Below the pieces are notes generated by a model. That model saw only the letters and a program-made list of their open reading frames with translations, had not been told where the DNA came from and made no database searches. The position numbers were made by a program, and so were the translations under genes. From contig NZ_CP107841.1 of the NCBI RefSeq assembly GCF_036346855.1, positions 744,001 to 808,000 on the forward strand: DNA of 64,000 bases. Direction: 5' to 3'. This DNA comes from Streptomyces europaeiscabiei (GTDB lineage: Bacteria; Actinomycetota; Actinomycetes; Streptomycetales; Streptomycetaceae). Below, in pieces: positions 34,280 to 43,283 of the stretch; within the stretch, counting starts at the first letter, position 1, and each line of letters opens with the position of its first letter.

Positions 34280-36334
34280 TCACGTGCGGGTGCGGACGCG
34301 GACCAGGAGGAGTGCGACATCGTCGTCGGGCTGCGGGCGCAGGGCGTTGAGGAGGGCGTCGCTGATCTGTTCCAGGCTGGTGCTGCCCGGGGACCTGAGG
34401 AAGCGGGTGAGGGTGGTGAGACCGGTGTCGATGGGTTCTGTTCGGTTCTCGACCAGTCCGTCGGTGTAGAGCGCGAGCAACGAGCCGGGGGCGAGTTTCA
34501 GTTCCACTGTGCCGAAGTCCACGCCGCCCACTCCGAGCGGTACGCCGCCGGGGACGTCGACGAGGCGCGCGGTACCGTCGGCCGTGGCCAGGACGGGCGG
34601 CAGGTGACCGGCGCTGGACAGGGTGCAGGTGCCGCGCTCGAGGTCGCACACGGCGTACACGCAGGTGGCGATGGAGTCGCCGAGCGAGCCGGCGATGTCG
34701 TCGAGATGCCGCAGCAGTTCCGCGGGCTGGAGGTCGAGGCGGGCGAGCGCACGGGTGGCGCTGCTCAGCTGTCCCATGATCGCGGCGGCCTGGACGCCCT
34801 TTCCCATCACGTCTCCCACGACGAGCCCGGTACGCCCCGGCCCCAGTGGGAGCACGTCGTACCAGTCGCCGCCCACGTCACTCAGGGCCGGGCGGTACCG
34901 GGCGGCGATGTCGAGCCCCTCCCGCTGGACCGGGGTGACGGGGAGCAGGCTGCGCTGCAGCGTCAGGGCGGTGGCACGTTCCCGGCCGTAGAGGCGTGCG
35001 TTGTCGATGCAGATGGCGGCACGCGCGGCCAGTTCCGAGGCGAGGAGGCAGTCCTGATCGTCGAAGGGGCGGTCGTTGACCGTGCGGTACAGGCTGAGGG
35101 TGCCGAGCACACTGCCCCGGGCCACCAGAGGCAGCGCCATGTAGGAGTGGACGCCGGCCTCGAGGAGGGCACGGGCGGCGTGTGCGTCCCGGGCGATCCG
35201 CCGCATCGAGCGTTCGTCCACGCGCTCGACCAGAACCGGCCGGGCGCTGCGGACGCACTGGGTGATGATCCTCGACGCTCTGTGGGTGGCCAGTTCGCCG
35301 ACCGGGTCGGCGGCGTGGATCGCGTCGGAGGGGTATCCGGCCGCCACGGCCAGTGCCCGGAACTCGGCCGGGGAACGACCTGCGACAGGGATGACGCTCC
35401 CGAGGGTCACGACGGATTCCAGGACGTCCACGGCAGCCAGATCCGCCACATGCGGCACGGCTACGTCGGCCAGTTCCTGCGCGGTCTGCTTCAGGTCGAG
35501 CGTGGTGCCGATCCGTACCCCTGCGTCCGCGATCACGGCCAGGCGTCGGCGTGCCTGGGCCACCTCGGCGGCGGCCTGCTGGCGTTCGGTGACGTCCAGG
35601 ACGGCCATGGCGAGACCGAGCACCCGGCCGCCCGTGTCCTCGATGCGGTGGTACGACTCGGAGAAGGTGCGATCCTGGGCATCCGCCGCCGTGTGGCCGA
35701 CGGTCTGCTGATCGAGCAGGGGTCTGCCGGTCTCCAGGACGTGCCGCATCCGGGTCTCGATGGCTTCCACATCCAGATCCGGCAGCACTTCACCCACCCG
35801 GCGGCCCACCAGAGCCGACTCGGGCACCCCGTTCATGCGCTCCAGAGCGGGGTTGACGCCGACCCACCGCAGGGTGGTGTCGAAGACAGCGATCCCCAGG
35901 GGGGTCTGGTTGACGAGGCTGTGGGAGAGGGCCAGATCCCGTTCGACGCGGCGCACGGTCATCGCGTCCGTGGCCAGCCCGAGCAGGTGTGACTTCCCCT
36001 CGCTGTCGAGCAGCCGCATCGTGCGGAACTCCACGGCGCGTTCCCGGCCGTCACGGTGCCGCAACGGAAAGACACCCGTCCACCGGGACCCCGACCGGAC
36101 CTGGGCGAACAGCGCTCTGGCCCGCGGCCGGTTCTCGGGCGTGACCAGCAGCGTGTCGGCGCGCTGCCGGAGTGCCTCCTGCGCGGAATAGCCGAGCAGC
36201 TGCTCCATCTCGGGGCTCCACAGCGCGATGCGCCCGCCCGCGTCCAGGACCACCGACGCAACGTCCAACAGGTCCAGCAGCCCACCGGGCGTCGCCAGGA
36301 TCTCATCGCCATGCGTGGTCGCATCCCCGTGCAT
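34280..36334 (-). CDS. PAS-PAS-GAF-SpoIIE serine/threonine phosphatase
   Basis: A 684-residue PP2C/SpoIIE phosphatase of the kind that acts on anti-anti-sigma factors. Two PAS domains come first (LLDLLDVASVVLDAGGRIAL from about residue 17, and LSHSLVNQTPLGIAVFDTTL from about 135). A GAF domain follows (VRSARPVLVERVDE, HSYMALPLVARGSVLGTLSL), then the phosphatase domain with ALSDVGGDWYDVLPLG, VVGDVMGKGVQAAAIMGQL and LYTDGLVENR. ATG at 36334 is supported by GGAAGGAG. No partner switch genes are next to it. Streptomyces has many such proteins that couple stress or redox signals to alternative sigma factors. Confidence 0.9.
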   Translation of the reverse strand: MHGDATTHGDEILATPGGLLDLLDVASVVLDAGGRIALWSPEMEQLLGYSAQEALRQRADTLLVTPENRPRARALFAQVRSGSRWTGVFPLRHRDGRERAVEFRTMRLLDSEGKSHLLGLATDAMTVRRVERDLALSHSLVNQTPLGIAVFDTTLRWVGVNPALERMNGVPESALVGRRVGEVLPDLDVEAIETRMRHVLETGRPLLDQQTVGHTAADAQDRTFSESYHRIEDTGGRVLGLAMAVLDVTERQQAAAEVAQARRRLAVIADAGVRIGTTLDLKQTAQELADVAVPHVADLAAVDVLESVVTLGSVIPVAGRSPAEFRALAVAAGYPSDAIHAADPVGELATHRASRIITQCVRSARPVLVERVDERSMRRIARDAHAARALLEAGVHSYMALPLVARGSVLGTLSLYRTVNDRPFDDQDCLLASELAARAAICIDNARLYGRERATALTLQRSLLPVTPVQREGLDIAARYRPALSDVGGDWYDVLPLGPGRTGLVVGDVMGKGVQAAAIMGQLSSATRALARLDLQPAELLRHLDDIAGSLGDSIATCVYAVCDLERGTCTLSSAGHLPPVLATADGTARLVDVPGGVPLGVGGVDFGTVELKLAPGSLLALYTDGLVENRTEPIDTGLTTLTRFLRSPGSTSLEQISDALLNALRPQPDDDVALLLVRVRTRT

Positions 36335-36772
36335 GCGAGCCGCTCCTTCCGGCGCGGCAAGGGCACCACCGTTGTTCCGCACGTCGTCCGATGAGGTCAG
36401 GGTACGGCCGGAGCGGCGGGACCGCCTCGCGGGATGCCTCAGCCAAGGGGTGACGTCAGCGGCCAGGACCGGCCGCCCGTCGGCTGCCCGCGGCAGTGGT
36501 ACAACGGCCGATGCCCGCCGCAGCCGGCCGGAATCGATGCTTCCACGGGCCACCACGGTGTGGAGCCCTCCATGACCGAGGCGGTGGTCACCCACCAGCG
36601 ACGGCTCGGCAGGCGACCTCACCGGACCGTCGCCGCGTAGAACGGCGTGGTCGTGGAGCTCGCCTCGGGGCTGGGGACGGCCTGGAGGACGGTGGCGTCT
36701 CCCTGCCGTGAGGGCCGGTCGTCAGGTTGTCCGCAGGGGGAGCCGCCGGCAACGGGACCGCGATCGTTCGGC
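36335..36772. other. Intergenic, 438 bases, no gene recognised
   Basis: Upstream of the phosphatase gene and ending at the heptamer array. Open frames exist on both strands, but none shows a recognisable domain or start signal. Confidence 0.45.
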
Positions 36773-36976
36773 TGCAGGCCGCAGGCCGCAGGCCGCAGGC
36801 CGCAGGCCGCAGGCCGCAGGCCGCAGGCCGCAGGCCGCAGGCCGCAGGCCGCAGGCCGCAGGCCGCAGGCCGCAGGCCGCAGGCCGCAGGCCGCAGGCCG
36901 CAGGCCGCAGGCCGCAGGCCGCAGGCCGCAGGCCGCAGGCCGCAGGCCGCAGGCCGCAGGCCGCAGGCCGCAGGCC
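36773..36976. repeat. Tandem heptamer array GCAGGCC, about 29 copies
   Basis: Roughly 204 bases of perfect 7-bp repeats. Because seven is not a multiple of three, translation cycles through all three phases, so any frame gives a 21-base (7-residue) repeat such as AAGRRPQ. No stop codon occurs in either direction. Copy number changes by slippage would shift the frame of anything read through it. It begins just past the 3' part of the damaged MmyB-type regulator gene. Confidence 0.97.
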
Positions 36977-37842
36977 GGTCAGGACAGGGGGAGGCGGGAC
37001 CGTTTTCGACGGCAGCCGACCGGTTGTCGCGTGCCGACATCCGCTTCGCGGGCTTCTCCTGCCCGAGCAGGTCGAGCAGGACCATCGCGTCGTGATCGGC
37101 GGTGCCGGGCTCGGCGTAGGACGTCACCATGCGGTGACCGAAGGTGCCTTCCGGCTCCATGGACTGGTAGCCGAGAGTGAGGTCGCCGACCTCGGGGTGG
37201 TGGAAGGTCTTGCGGCCGTAGGAGTGCCCCTTGACGTCGTAGCGCTCCCACAGGCGGGCGAACTCCGATCTCTTGAGGAGGAGTTCACCGGCGAGCCGGG
37301 TGAGGTCGGGAGCGTCGGGATCGGTGCCGGCGAAAACGCGCAGCCGGGCCACGCAGCCGCGGACCTGGTGTTCCAGTCGTGGAACAGGACGCGCGAGGCG
37401 GGGTGGAGGAAGAGGTAGCGGGCGATGTTGTGTTCCCTGGCCGGCCAGTCCTCGATGCCGGGTGGAGTCGCAGTCCGCCGGGGTTGGCGGCCAGCAGGTC
37501 GTTGGTGCGGCTGACGGCGTGCGCGGGCTGGGGGCGCAGACTCTCCGGGAGCAGTTTCACGCCGGGCCGAACGGTGCGGCTGGGCGCGGTGGGCGGCTCG
37601 GGCGCCCTGCGCGCGGCGCGGGCGGCCAGGCTGCGCAGGTGCTCGTGCTCGTCGTCCTCCAGGAGGAGGGCGCGGGCGAGGGAATCGACCACGGACGCGC
37701 TGGGCCGGGTCTCCTTGCCGCGCTCCAGGCGGACGTAGTAGTCGATGCTGATCCCGGCCAGGGCGGCCAGTTCCTCACGGCGCAGCCCGGGCGTACGGCG
37801 CAGGCCGGAACCGGCCGTCAGGCCGGCCTCCTCCGGGCTCAC
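36977..37842 (-). pseudogene. MmyB-like helix-turn-helix regulator, frameshifted, N-truncated
   Basis: A Cro-type helix-turn-helix (GLRREELAALAGISIDYYVRLERG) is joined to an MmyB ligand-binding domain (EHNIARYLFLHPASRVLFHD; later SYGRKTFHHPEVGDLTLGYQ). The reading frame breaks twice, near 37460 and 37370, each consistent with loss of one C or G. The normal first about 20 residues before SPEEAGLT are missing, and the gene ends abruptly against the 5'-truncated MFS gene. At the other end no stop lies before the heptamer array. Such regulators usually control an adjacent divergent transporter or dehydrogenase gene, here probably the MFS gene. Confidence 0.82.
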
Positions 37843-37853
37843 CCGGGCCCGCG

Positions 37854-38864
37854 GTGATCGTGCCGGCCTCGCTGGCGCTGATCCGCGAGGCGTTCCCCGA
37901 CCCGGCCGAGCGTGCCCGGGCGATCTCGGTGTGGGCGATGGGCGGCTCGGTGGGCGCCGCGGCCGGCCCGGTACTGGGCGGCGTACTGAGTGAACTCAAC
38001 TGGCGGATGATCTTCTTCGTCAACCTGCCGGTGGGCCTGCTGGCGCTGTTCCTGCTCGCCCGCACCGCTCGCTCGCCCCGAAAGAGCGACGCCCCCTTCG
38101 ACTGGACCGGCCAGATCGCCGCGGTGGCGGCGATGGGCGGCCTGACCTACGCGGCCATCGAGGCCGGCGCCGTCGGCATCGGTGCTCCGCGCGTGCTGCT
38201 CGCACTGGCGGTCGCCGTGACGGCGGCGGTGGTCTTCCTGACGCCCCAGGCACGCGGCCGGAACCCGATGGTGCCGCTGGAGCTCCTGCGCGCCCGGACG
38301 ATGGCGCTCTCGGCGACCATCGGGTTCGCACTCAACATCGGCTTCTACGGCATGATCTTCCTCCTGGGCCTGTACCTCCAGCAGGAACAGGACCTGTCGC
38401 CGATGGCCACCGGCCTGGCGTTCCTGCCGATGACACTGCTGACCGCGGTCAGCAGCCCGACCACCGCCCGGCTCAGTGCGAAGTTCGGGGCGCGGATGCC
38501 GATCATCACCGGCCAGCTCCTGATGGCCGTCGGCCTGGTGGCGCTCTGCGTCCCGCCGGCCTCGGCGCCCGCCTGGCATTTGGTCCTGCTGATGATCCCG
38601 GTCGGAACCGGCGGCGGCCTCGCCGTACCGGCGGTGACCTCACTGCTCCTCGACCGCGTCCCCGCCCAGCGCGCCGGCACCGCGAGCGGCGTACTGAACG
38701 CCTCCCGCCAGCTCGGCGGCGCCCTGTCCGTGGCCGTCCTCGGGGCCATGGTCTCCCCCCACGCGCAGTTCCTGCACGGGCTGCGCACCAGCCTCCTGAT
38801 CGCCGCACTGCTCGTGGTCCTGACCGCGGCGGCCTCCGTACTCCTCAAGGAGAAGACCTCATGA
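37854..38864 (+). pseudogene. DHA2-type MFS efflux transporter, 5'-truncated
   Basis: A 336-residue remainder of a 14-span drug exporter. It starts in the middle of the conserved region IVPASLALIREAFPD, which is normally about residue 110, so the first three to four membrane helices are missing. The rest is in frame through the C-terminus (ASGVLNASRQLGGALSVAVLG). The break coincides with the truncated start of the MmyB gene on the other strand. A deletion therefore removed both 5' ends and the shared promoter. The GTG at 37854 could still start translation, but the product would probably not work. Confidence 0.82.
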
Positions 38865-39259
38865 CCTCGACATCGGCGACATCGGCCTGGACTGGCCAGG
38901 AGCTCGACAGCATCGAACACGCGGAAGAACTGGAGATCGCCTCCCTGCGACGCGACGGCGAGCTGGGAAGTCGGCGAACCATCTGGGTGGTTCGCGTCGG
39001 CGACGGCATCTACGTCCGTTCCGTCAACGGCCCCGGCTCCGACTGGTACCGCGGCACCCGGGCACGCCAGGAAGGCCGTGTCCAGGCCTGCGGGGTCGGG
39101 AAGGACGTCACGATCGTCGACGCCGCCGACGACACCACCGTCAACGACGCCGTGGACGCCGCGTACCGGGCCAAGTACGGGCACTACGCCGCGTACATCA
39201 TCAAGGCCATCACCAGCCCCGAGGCGAGCTCCACCACGATGCGGCTCGAACCGCGCTGA
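38861..39259 (+). CDS. DUF2255-family protein
   Basis: A 132-residue small soluble protein. WTGQELDSIEHAEELEIASL at the start and TIWVVRVGDGIYVRSVNGPG in the middle match my memory of DUF2255, an uncharacterised single-domain family. It is coupled to the MFS gene by ATGA. Its last residues (TTMRLEPR) lie right beside transposase-like DNA, but length looks normal. Such proteins are often downstream of efflux genes; no activity is known to me. Confidence 0.78.
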   Translation: MTSTSATSAWTGQELDSIEHAEELEIASLRRDGELGSRRTIWVVRVGDGIYVRSVNGPGSDWYRGTRARQEGRVQACGVGKDVTIVDAADDTTVNDAVDAAYRAKYGHYAAYIIKAITSPEASSTTMRLEPR

Positions 39260-39261
39260 CC

Positions 39262-39490
39262 CAACTCCTCTACAACCAGCGCGAGTTCCACCAGAACGAC
39301 CAGACCGGAGAAACGGTTGACGCCCAGTAGTCGGGCCAGGAACGTCATGGTCACCGCTCTGTGGCGGCGGAGGATGGCTGCCAGGAGCCGGTGGGTGTGG
39401 TCCACGCTGCTGGTCTGTGGGTGGCGGTAGCTGCCCGGGCGGTGGAAGCGTCGCTGGAATGCTGCTTCGGCAGAGATGACGAGGCGATAC
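39262..39490 (-). mobile_element. Possible transposase fragment
   Basis: A minus-strand stretch reading FQRRFHRPGSYRHPQTSSVD, then LAAILRRHRAVTMTFLARLLGVN, resembles the helix-turn-helix region of a transposase. It has no start, no catalytic triad and merges with neighbouring frames. The family cannot be named with confidence. Confidence 0.35.
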
Positions 39491-39508
39491 GCGGCGAGCC
39501 TTGCGAGC

Positions 39509-39997
39509 ACTGCCGAGCGCGAGTTCCTCGCCCTGGCCGAGCTCGGGCGCGACGGGCGCGAGATCGGCATGGACCGCCGCGACATGCTCGACCTCGTACA
39601 GCTCGACCGCCGCACCGACCGCATCCTTCCCAACGGTTACTGCCTGCTGCCGTCCACCCGGTCCTGCGACAAGGCAAACGCATGCCACGGCTGCGACCAC
39701 TTCGCAACCGACCGCACCTTCCTGCCGGACATCCAGCGTCAACTCGCCGAGACCCAGACCCTGGTCGCCGCCCGGCGGGCCCGCCACACCGAGCGGTACG
39801 GCGAGCCGATGAGCGGGGCCAACGTCTGGCTGGAACAGCGCAACGCGGAGATCCGTAGCATGCAGTTGGAGATCATCGCCCTCGAAGTTCAGCCGACCGA
39901 CAGCACCACTGTCGTCCGCGGCGCCGACGTGCTCGGTCGCACCGGCCACCAGGACGCCACCGACTCCTCGGACAGCAGAGGGGCATCACGCTCATGA
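39509..39997 (+). pseudogene. tnpB: Tn554-type TnpB recombinase, C-terminal remnant
   Basis: About 160 residues equivalent to the end of a Tn554-like TnpB tyrosine recombinase. The zinc-binding tail YCLLPSTRSCDKANACHGCD is present, followed by FLPDIQRQLAETQTLVAARR. The catalytic core, some 450 residues, is missing. It overlaps the tnpC start by four bases, as in intact transposons of this type. Confidence 0.72.
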
Positions 39998-40428
39998 ACA
40001 AGCGGCCGGACGACGCGGTCCCGGAGACCGTGCCTCCTGCTGACCGGCGGATCGCCGCTCTGTGGCAGGCCGCACAGAACAAACACCAGCTGGCCGTCCA
40101 ACGAGCGGAGGCGGGCATCCGAAGGCTGGTCAAGAGGGGCGAGGAAATCAACTTCCGGGCCGTCGCCCGCGCAGCGGGCGTCAGCTTGGACTTCCTCTAT
40201 GCCCACACCGACCTGCGCAAACGCATCGAGACCTTGCGCAGTCAGTAACGGGCCGAGAACCGCTCTTTCCCACAGGCACCCTCAGCTGACGACGGCACCG
40301 TGATTCATGCCCTTACCGAAGCCCTCCGCCGTGAGCGCACCACCCATCGAGAGCACGTCCAAGAGCTCGAACAACGACTGGGCGCGGCACCCGGCGAGGT
40401 CCTGCGCTTGCAGCGCGTGATCACATAA
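39994..40428 (+). pseudogene. tnpC: Tn554-type TnpC (DUF6262) with premature stop
   Basis: The frame reads MNKRPDDAVPETVPPADRR, IRRLVKRGEEINFRAVARAA, FLYAHTDLRKRIETLRSQ and then an in-frame TAA at 40246-40248. It continues as HALTEALRRERTTHREHVQE and ends at a second stop at 40428. The continuation has the coiled-coil character expected of the family's C-terminal half, so one nonsense mutation has split a roughly 144-residue protein. The N-terminal 84 residues may still be translated. Confidence 0.75.
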
Positions 40429-40464
40429 CCCGACACCGTGACAGCACTCGCTTGGCCCCAGAGC

Positions 40465-40950
40465 TCACGATCCGGAACGCAGTCCCAGAGCACTGTGCCC
40501 CACCACACCCGAGGGAAGATCGTTCTCCCCTGAAGCCCGAGCAGTCAGCTCCACGAGCCCGGCCCGGAGGTCGGTGGCCGGCTCGCCAAGGACGATCGCG
40601 CTGATGATCAGCTCCATCATCAAACGGTCGTACTCGTCGCCCATGCTCCGATAACGCTTCCCATCGGCCTCCACCACAGCAGAGGCAATCCTCCTCCCAC
40701 CACCAGCCACGGGGGCAAAGGACGCCTCATAGACGCCGTGACCGGTCCAACTCCGGTGCATGAAAACAACGTCGCCTTCGGCAAAGACGTTCCACTTCTC
40801 ATCCATGTCCCGGGCTCGATATCCGCGCCGGATCCGGTCCCAGCCCTCGTCAGTCCAGACACGATCCGGCAACTGAGACACCGGCCTGGGCACATTGATC
40901 GGATGGAGGCGTCGGAACGACTCTCGTGTGAGCGGGGCATTGGCAGTCAT
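40465..40950 (-). CDS. Hypothetical protein, 161 residues
   Basis: Not a family I can name. The first half is well structured: RLHPINVPRPVSQLPDRVWT, WDRIRRGYRARDMDEKWNVF, AEGDVVFMHRSWTGHGVYEA. These are Trp- and charge-rich segments that look like a small beta-rich domain. The second half is helical (YDRLMMELIISAIVLG) and its last 30 residues look less ordered. Lying between Tn554-like and IS21 remnants, it is probably cargo. An immunity-like or antitoxin-like role would fit the company but there is no direct evidence. Confidence 0.65.
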   Translation of the reverse strand: MTANAPLTRESFRRLHPINVPRPVSQLPDRVWTDEGWDRIRRGYRARDMDEKWNVFAEGDVVFMHRSWTGHGVYEASFAPVAGGGRRIASAVVEADGKRYRSMGDEYDRLMMELIISAIVLGEPATDLRAGLVELTARASGENDLPSGVVGHSALGLRSGS

Positions 40951-41084
40951 GACGTGATCCTACGGATGCACCACTCCAACAGGACAGCGACTTACTTCCA
41001 ACTGGGCAGCGGACGAACCTCAGCCACCTTTGGGACGCGTCCGCAGCTTCCTGAACAGCGCCCTTGCCAGGCTGCTACACCGCT

Positions 41085-41500
41085 ACCCCAGACAACTGCG
41101 GGACTACGACTTCTCCGCCCAGCCCGAGTTGACCCCCGCACGGTCAAAGACCTCGCCGCTCTCTCGTTTGTCGAGGCCAAGGCCAACGCTGCCTTGCTCG
41201 GGCCGCCCGGGGTGGGCAAGACACATATCGTCGTGGCCCTCGCGGTCGCTGCCTGCCGGGCCGGGTAGTCGATCTACTTCACCAGCCTCGACGACATGGT
41301 CCGCAACCTCACCGCCGCCGAAGCCGCGGGACGCCTGACAAACAAGCTCGGCACGTACCTGCGACCAGCAGTCCTCGTCCTGGACGAAGTCGGCTACCAG
41401 CCACTAGCCCGCGCGGAGGCCAACCTGGTCTTCCCAATCATTTCCAAGCGCTATGAAAGGGCTTGATCATCCTGACCTCGAACAAGACCTTCAGCAAAGC
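41085..41500 (+). pseudogene. istB: IS21-type IstB ATPase, 5' portion, broken
   Basis: Pieces of an IstB helper ATPase: RDYDFSAQPEL, then DPRTVKDLAALSFVEAKANA, Walker A LLGPPGVGKTH, ALAVAACRAG, an in-frame TAG at 41266-41268, SIYFTSLDDMVRNL, VLVLDEVGYQPL (Walker B) and FPIISKRYERG, where loss of one G near 41460 shifts the frame before LIILTSNKTFS. The gene then stops matching. Its expected continuation, EWGRVFGDKVLATAILDRLL, is found 1.6 kb downstream. The upstream istA transposase is absent. Confidence 0.8.
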
Positions 41501-41594
41501 CCACATGTTCCGGTGAACCTGTGTCAGGCAGCGGCTGAACAGCACGGGTTCAAATGGAGAGGTAGACCATCGAGCTGAACGTATCCTTCGTGCC

Positions 41595-41981
41595 GTGACG
41601 GCGACATACGTGTTGGACGGCAGTCAGGTGAGGACGCTGGAAGACTTCTGGCGACTCATCGGCGAGGCGGTCAATGGCCCTGGAGGCTACTTCGGCAAGA
41701 ACCTCGACGCCTTCGCCGACTGTCTCAGCGGCGGCTTCGGGCAGCCCGACGATGACGACTACGTTGTTGAATGGCGTGCCCACCAGGCATCTCGCGAGTA
41801 TCTGGGCTATCCGGAGACGGCTCGCCAGCTGGAGATTCGCCTCTCGCGATGCCATCCCACAAACCGTCCTGCTGTCAGCGCGGATCTGACCGCGGCGCAT
41901 ACGAAGCACGGGCCGACCGTCTTCGACTGGCTGATCACGATCTTCGAAAATCGTGCCCCTGGCGTCCTGCGACTTCAGTAA
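41595..41981 (+). CDS. Barstar-family ribonuclease inhibitor
   Basis: A 128-residue protein matching the barstar fold. The N-terminal strand VLDGSQVRTLEDFWRLIGEA leads to the hallmark GPGGYFGKNLDAFADCLSGG, the barnase-binding helix and loop. FDWLITIFENRAP is near the end. GTG is the start. No barnase-like ribonuclease gene lies nearby, so it is an orphan immunity protein. It sits inside a segment that splits the IstB gene, which suggests it arrived as cargo. Confidence 0.88.
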   Translation: MTATYVLDGSQVRTLEDFWRLIGEAVNGPGGYFGKNLDAFADCLSGGFGQPDDDDYVVEWRAHQASREYLGYPETARQLEIRLSRCHPTNRPAVSADLTAAHTKHGPTVFDWLITIFENRAPGVLRLQ

Positions 41982-41995
41982 CCACCAATGCCTGT

Positions 41996-42969
41996 TTTGA
42001 CCGAGGAGTCGCTGGATCGCCACGAGGTCCACACCGCGTTCGTAGGGGTGGGTCGCGCAAGCCCGCCGCAGGGCATGCGGGCTGAACCGGTCGGCGGCCG
42101 GGCGTCCTTCGAGTTCCATCAGACAGCGCAGGCGGTTGCGGATCGTCCCGCGGTGCAGGCGGTTGCGGATCGTCCCGCGGTGCAGGCTGCCGCCGGATTC
42201 GTCCGCGAACAGCACCGGCGAGTTGGGGAACTTGCCCCGCACGTCATCGAGGAACCAGTGCAGGACGAGGTCGAGGCCGTCCAGCATGGGCACCCAGCGC
42301 GGCCTGGGGCCGCAAGTGCGGGCGCCTTTACCGAAAGGGACGTGGAGTTCGCCGAACGGGGCCCGCGAGAAGTGGACGTCGGGACGCTCCGGCAGGAAGG
42401 TATCTTCCGAGCGCAGGCCGACGTGATACAGAGTCCGGAACACTGCATAGTCCCTGGCCGCGGGCCCGTACTTGCGCGCAGTGGCTATCCGGGCCTTGAG
42501 GAAATCGAAGAACTCCGCCACCCGTTCAGGTGTCGACGGCGGCAGTTGAGCCGGGGAATCGTCCCCGACATGCCGCGAGGCGTTGAACTCGTCCACCGGG
42601 CAGACCAAACGGACGCCGAACGCCGCTCCAGTCTCAACGGCCTTGCGGACCTGCAGGAACCGGTGGAAGCCCTTGAGGATCGCACATACTCGCGTCGGGT
42701 CGATGCCCCCGCCCGGCGAGGGCCATGTCGCCGACGACGCGGTCGATGTCCGCCGGGGTGACGTCCCACGCAGGCCGACCCAGCGCGTTCAGCGTCCGTT
42801 CCAGCAGGCCAATGTCGTTCTCGACGGTCACCGGGCTGAACCCGCGGGCCCGCCACGAGGCGACGAACGCCTCGACGCATTCGGCCTGGAACTCCGAGGG
42901 ATCGGCGGTCACCGGCTCCAGCAGGACGGCACCACCTTCGATCACTCGCAACTGGGATGTCACCGGCAC
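41996..42969 (-). pseudogene. Tyrosine recombinase (integrase), broken
   Basis: A site-specific recombinase related to Tn554 TnpA-like enzymes. The SAM-like N-terminal domain is seen in FVASWRARGFSPVTVENDIG, the first catalytic Arg in LYHVGLRSED and box II as FSPHALRRACATHPYERGVD. It is damaged in three ways. An extra base in the C run at 42706-42710 shifts the frame. A perfect 27-bp tandem duplication (42128-42181) repeats LHRGTIRNR in frame. The C-terminal His and nucleophile Tyr region after AIQRLLGQ is missing. It cannot be active. Confidence 0.8.
42128..42181. repeat. 27-bp tandem duplication inside the integrase
   Basis: Two perfect head-to-tail copies of GCAGGCGGTTGCGGATCGTC.. (27 bases each), adding nine residues in frame. 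Fresh duplication or assembly slip. Confidence 0.92.
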
Positions 42970-43108
42970 ACCTTCCTCGCACCTGACCGATCAAGGCAGC
43001 ACCTGGAGAATCCGAGCGCCACCGTGAAGACCAACGAGGACCGCAGGAGATGGATTCGGGCCGGTGGCAGCAGCGATCCTCGAAAAGGAACATGTGCCAG
43101 CCCCAGAT

Positions 43109-43261
43109 GAATGGGGGCGGGTGTTCGGCGACAAGGTGTTGGCCACCGCCATCCTCGACCGCCTCCTCCACCACTGCGGAGTGATCTCCATCAACGGTCC
43201 CAGCTATCGGCTCAAGAACCGGCTGGCCGCCATCGAACGAGAGCGGGACGACGCAGCCTGA
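43109..43261 (+). pseudogene. istB: IS21-type IstB ATPase, 3' end
   Basis: Reads EWGRVFGDKVLATAILDRLL, HHCGVISINGPSYRLKNRL and AAIERERDDAA, then stop: the normal end of IstB. It continues the 5' piece at 41085-41500 almost residue for residue. The 1.6 kb between them holds barstar and the broken integrase. Confidence 0.78.
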
Positions 43262-43283
43262 CAACGTGGTCGACAATGACCGC

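Noticed and set aside
36773..36976. CRISPR array
   Set aside because: The repeats are contiguous heptamers without spacers, and no cas genes are present.
36647..37418. Proteins made of AAGRRPQ or ACGLRPA repeats read through the heptamer array
   Set aside because: They arise automatically because a 7-bp array has no stops in any frame; no independent sign of translation.
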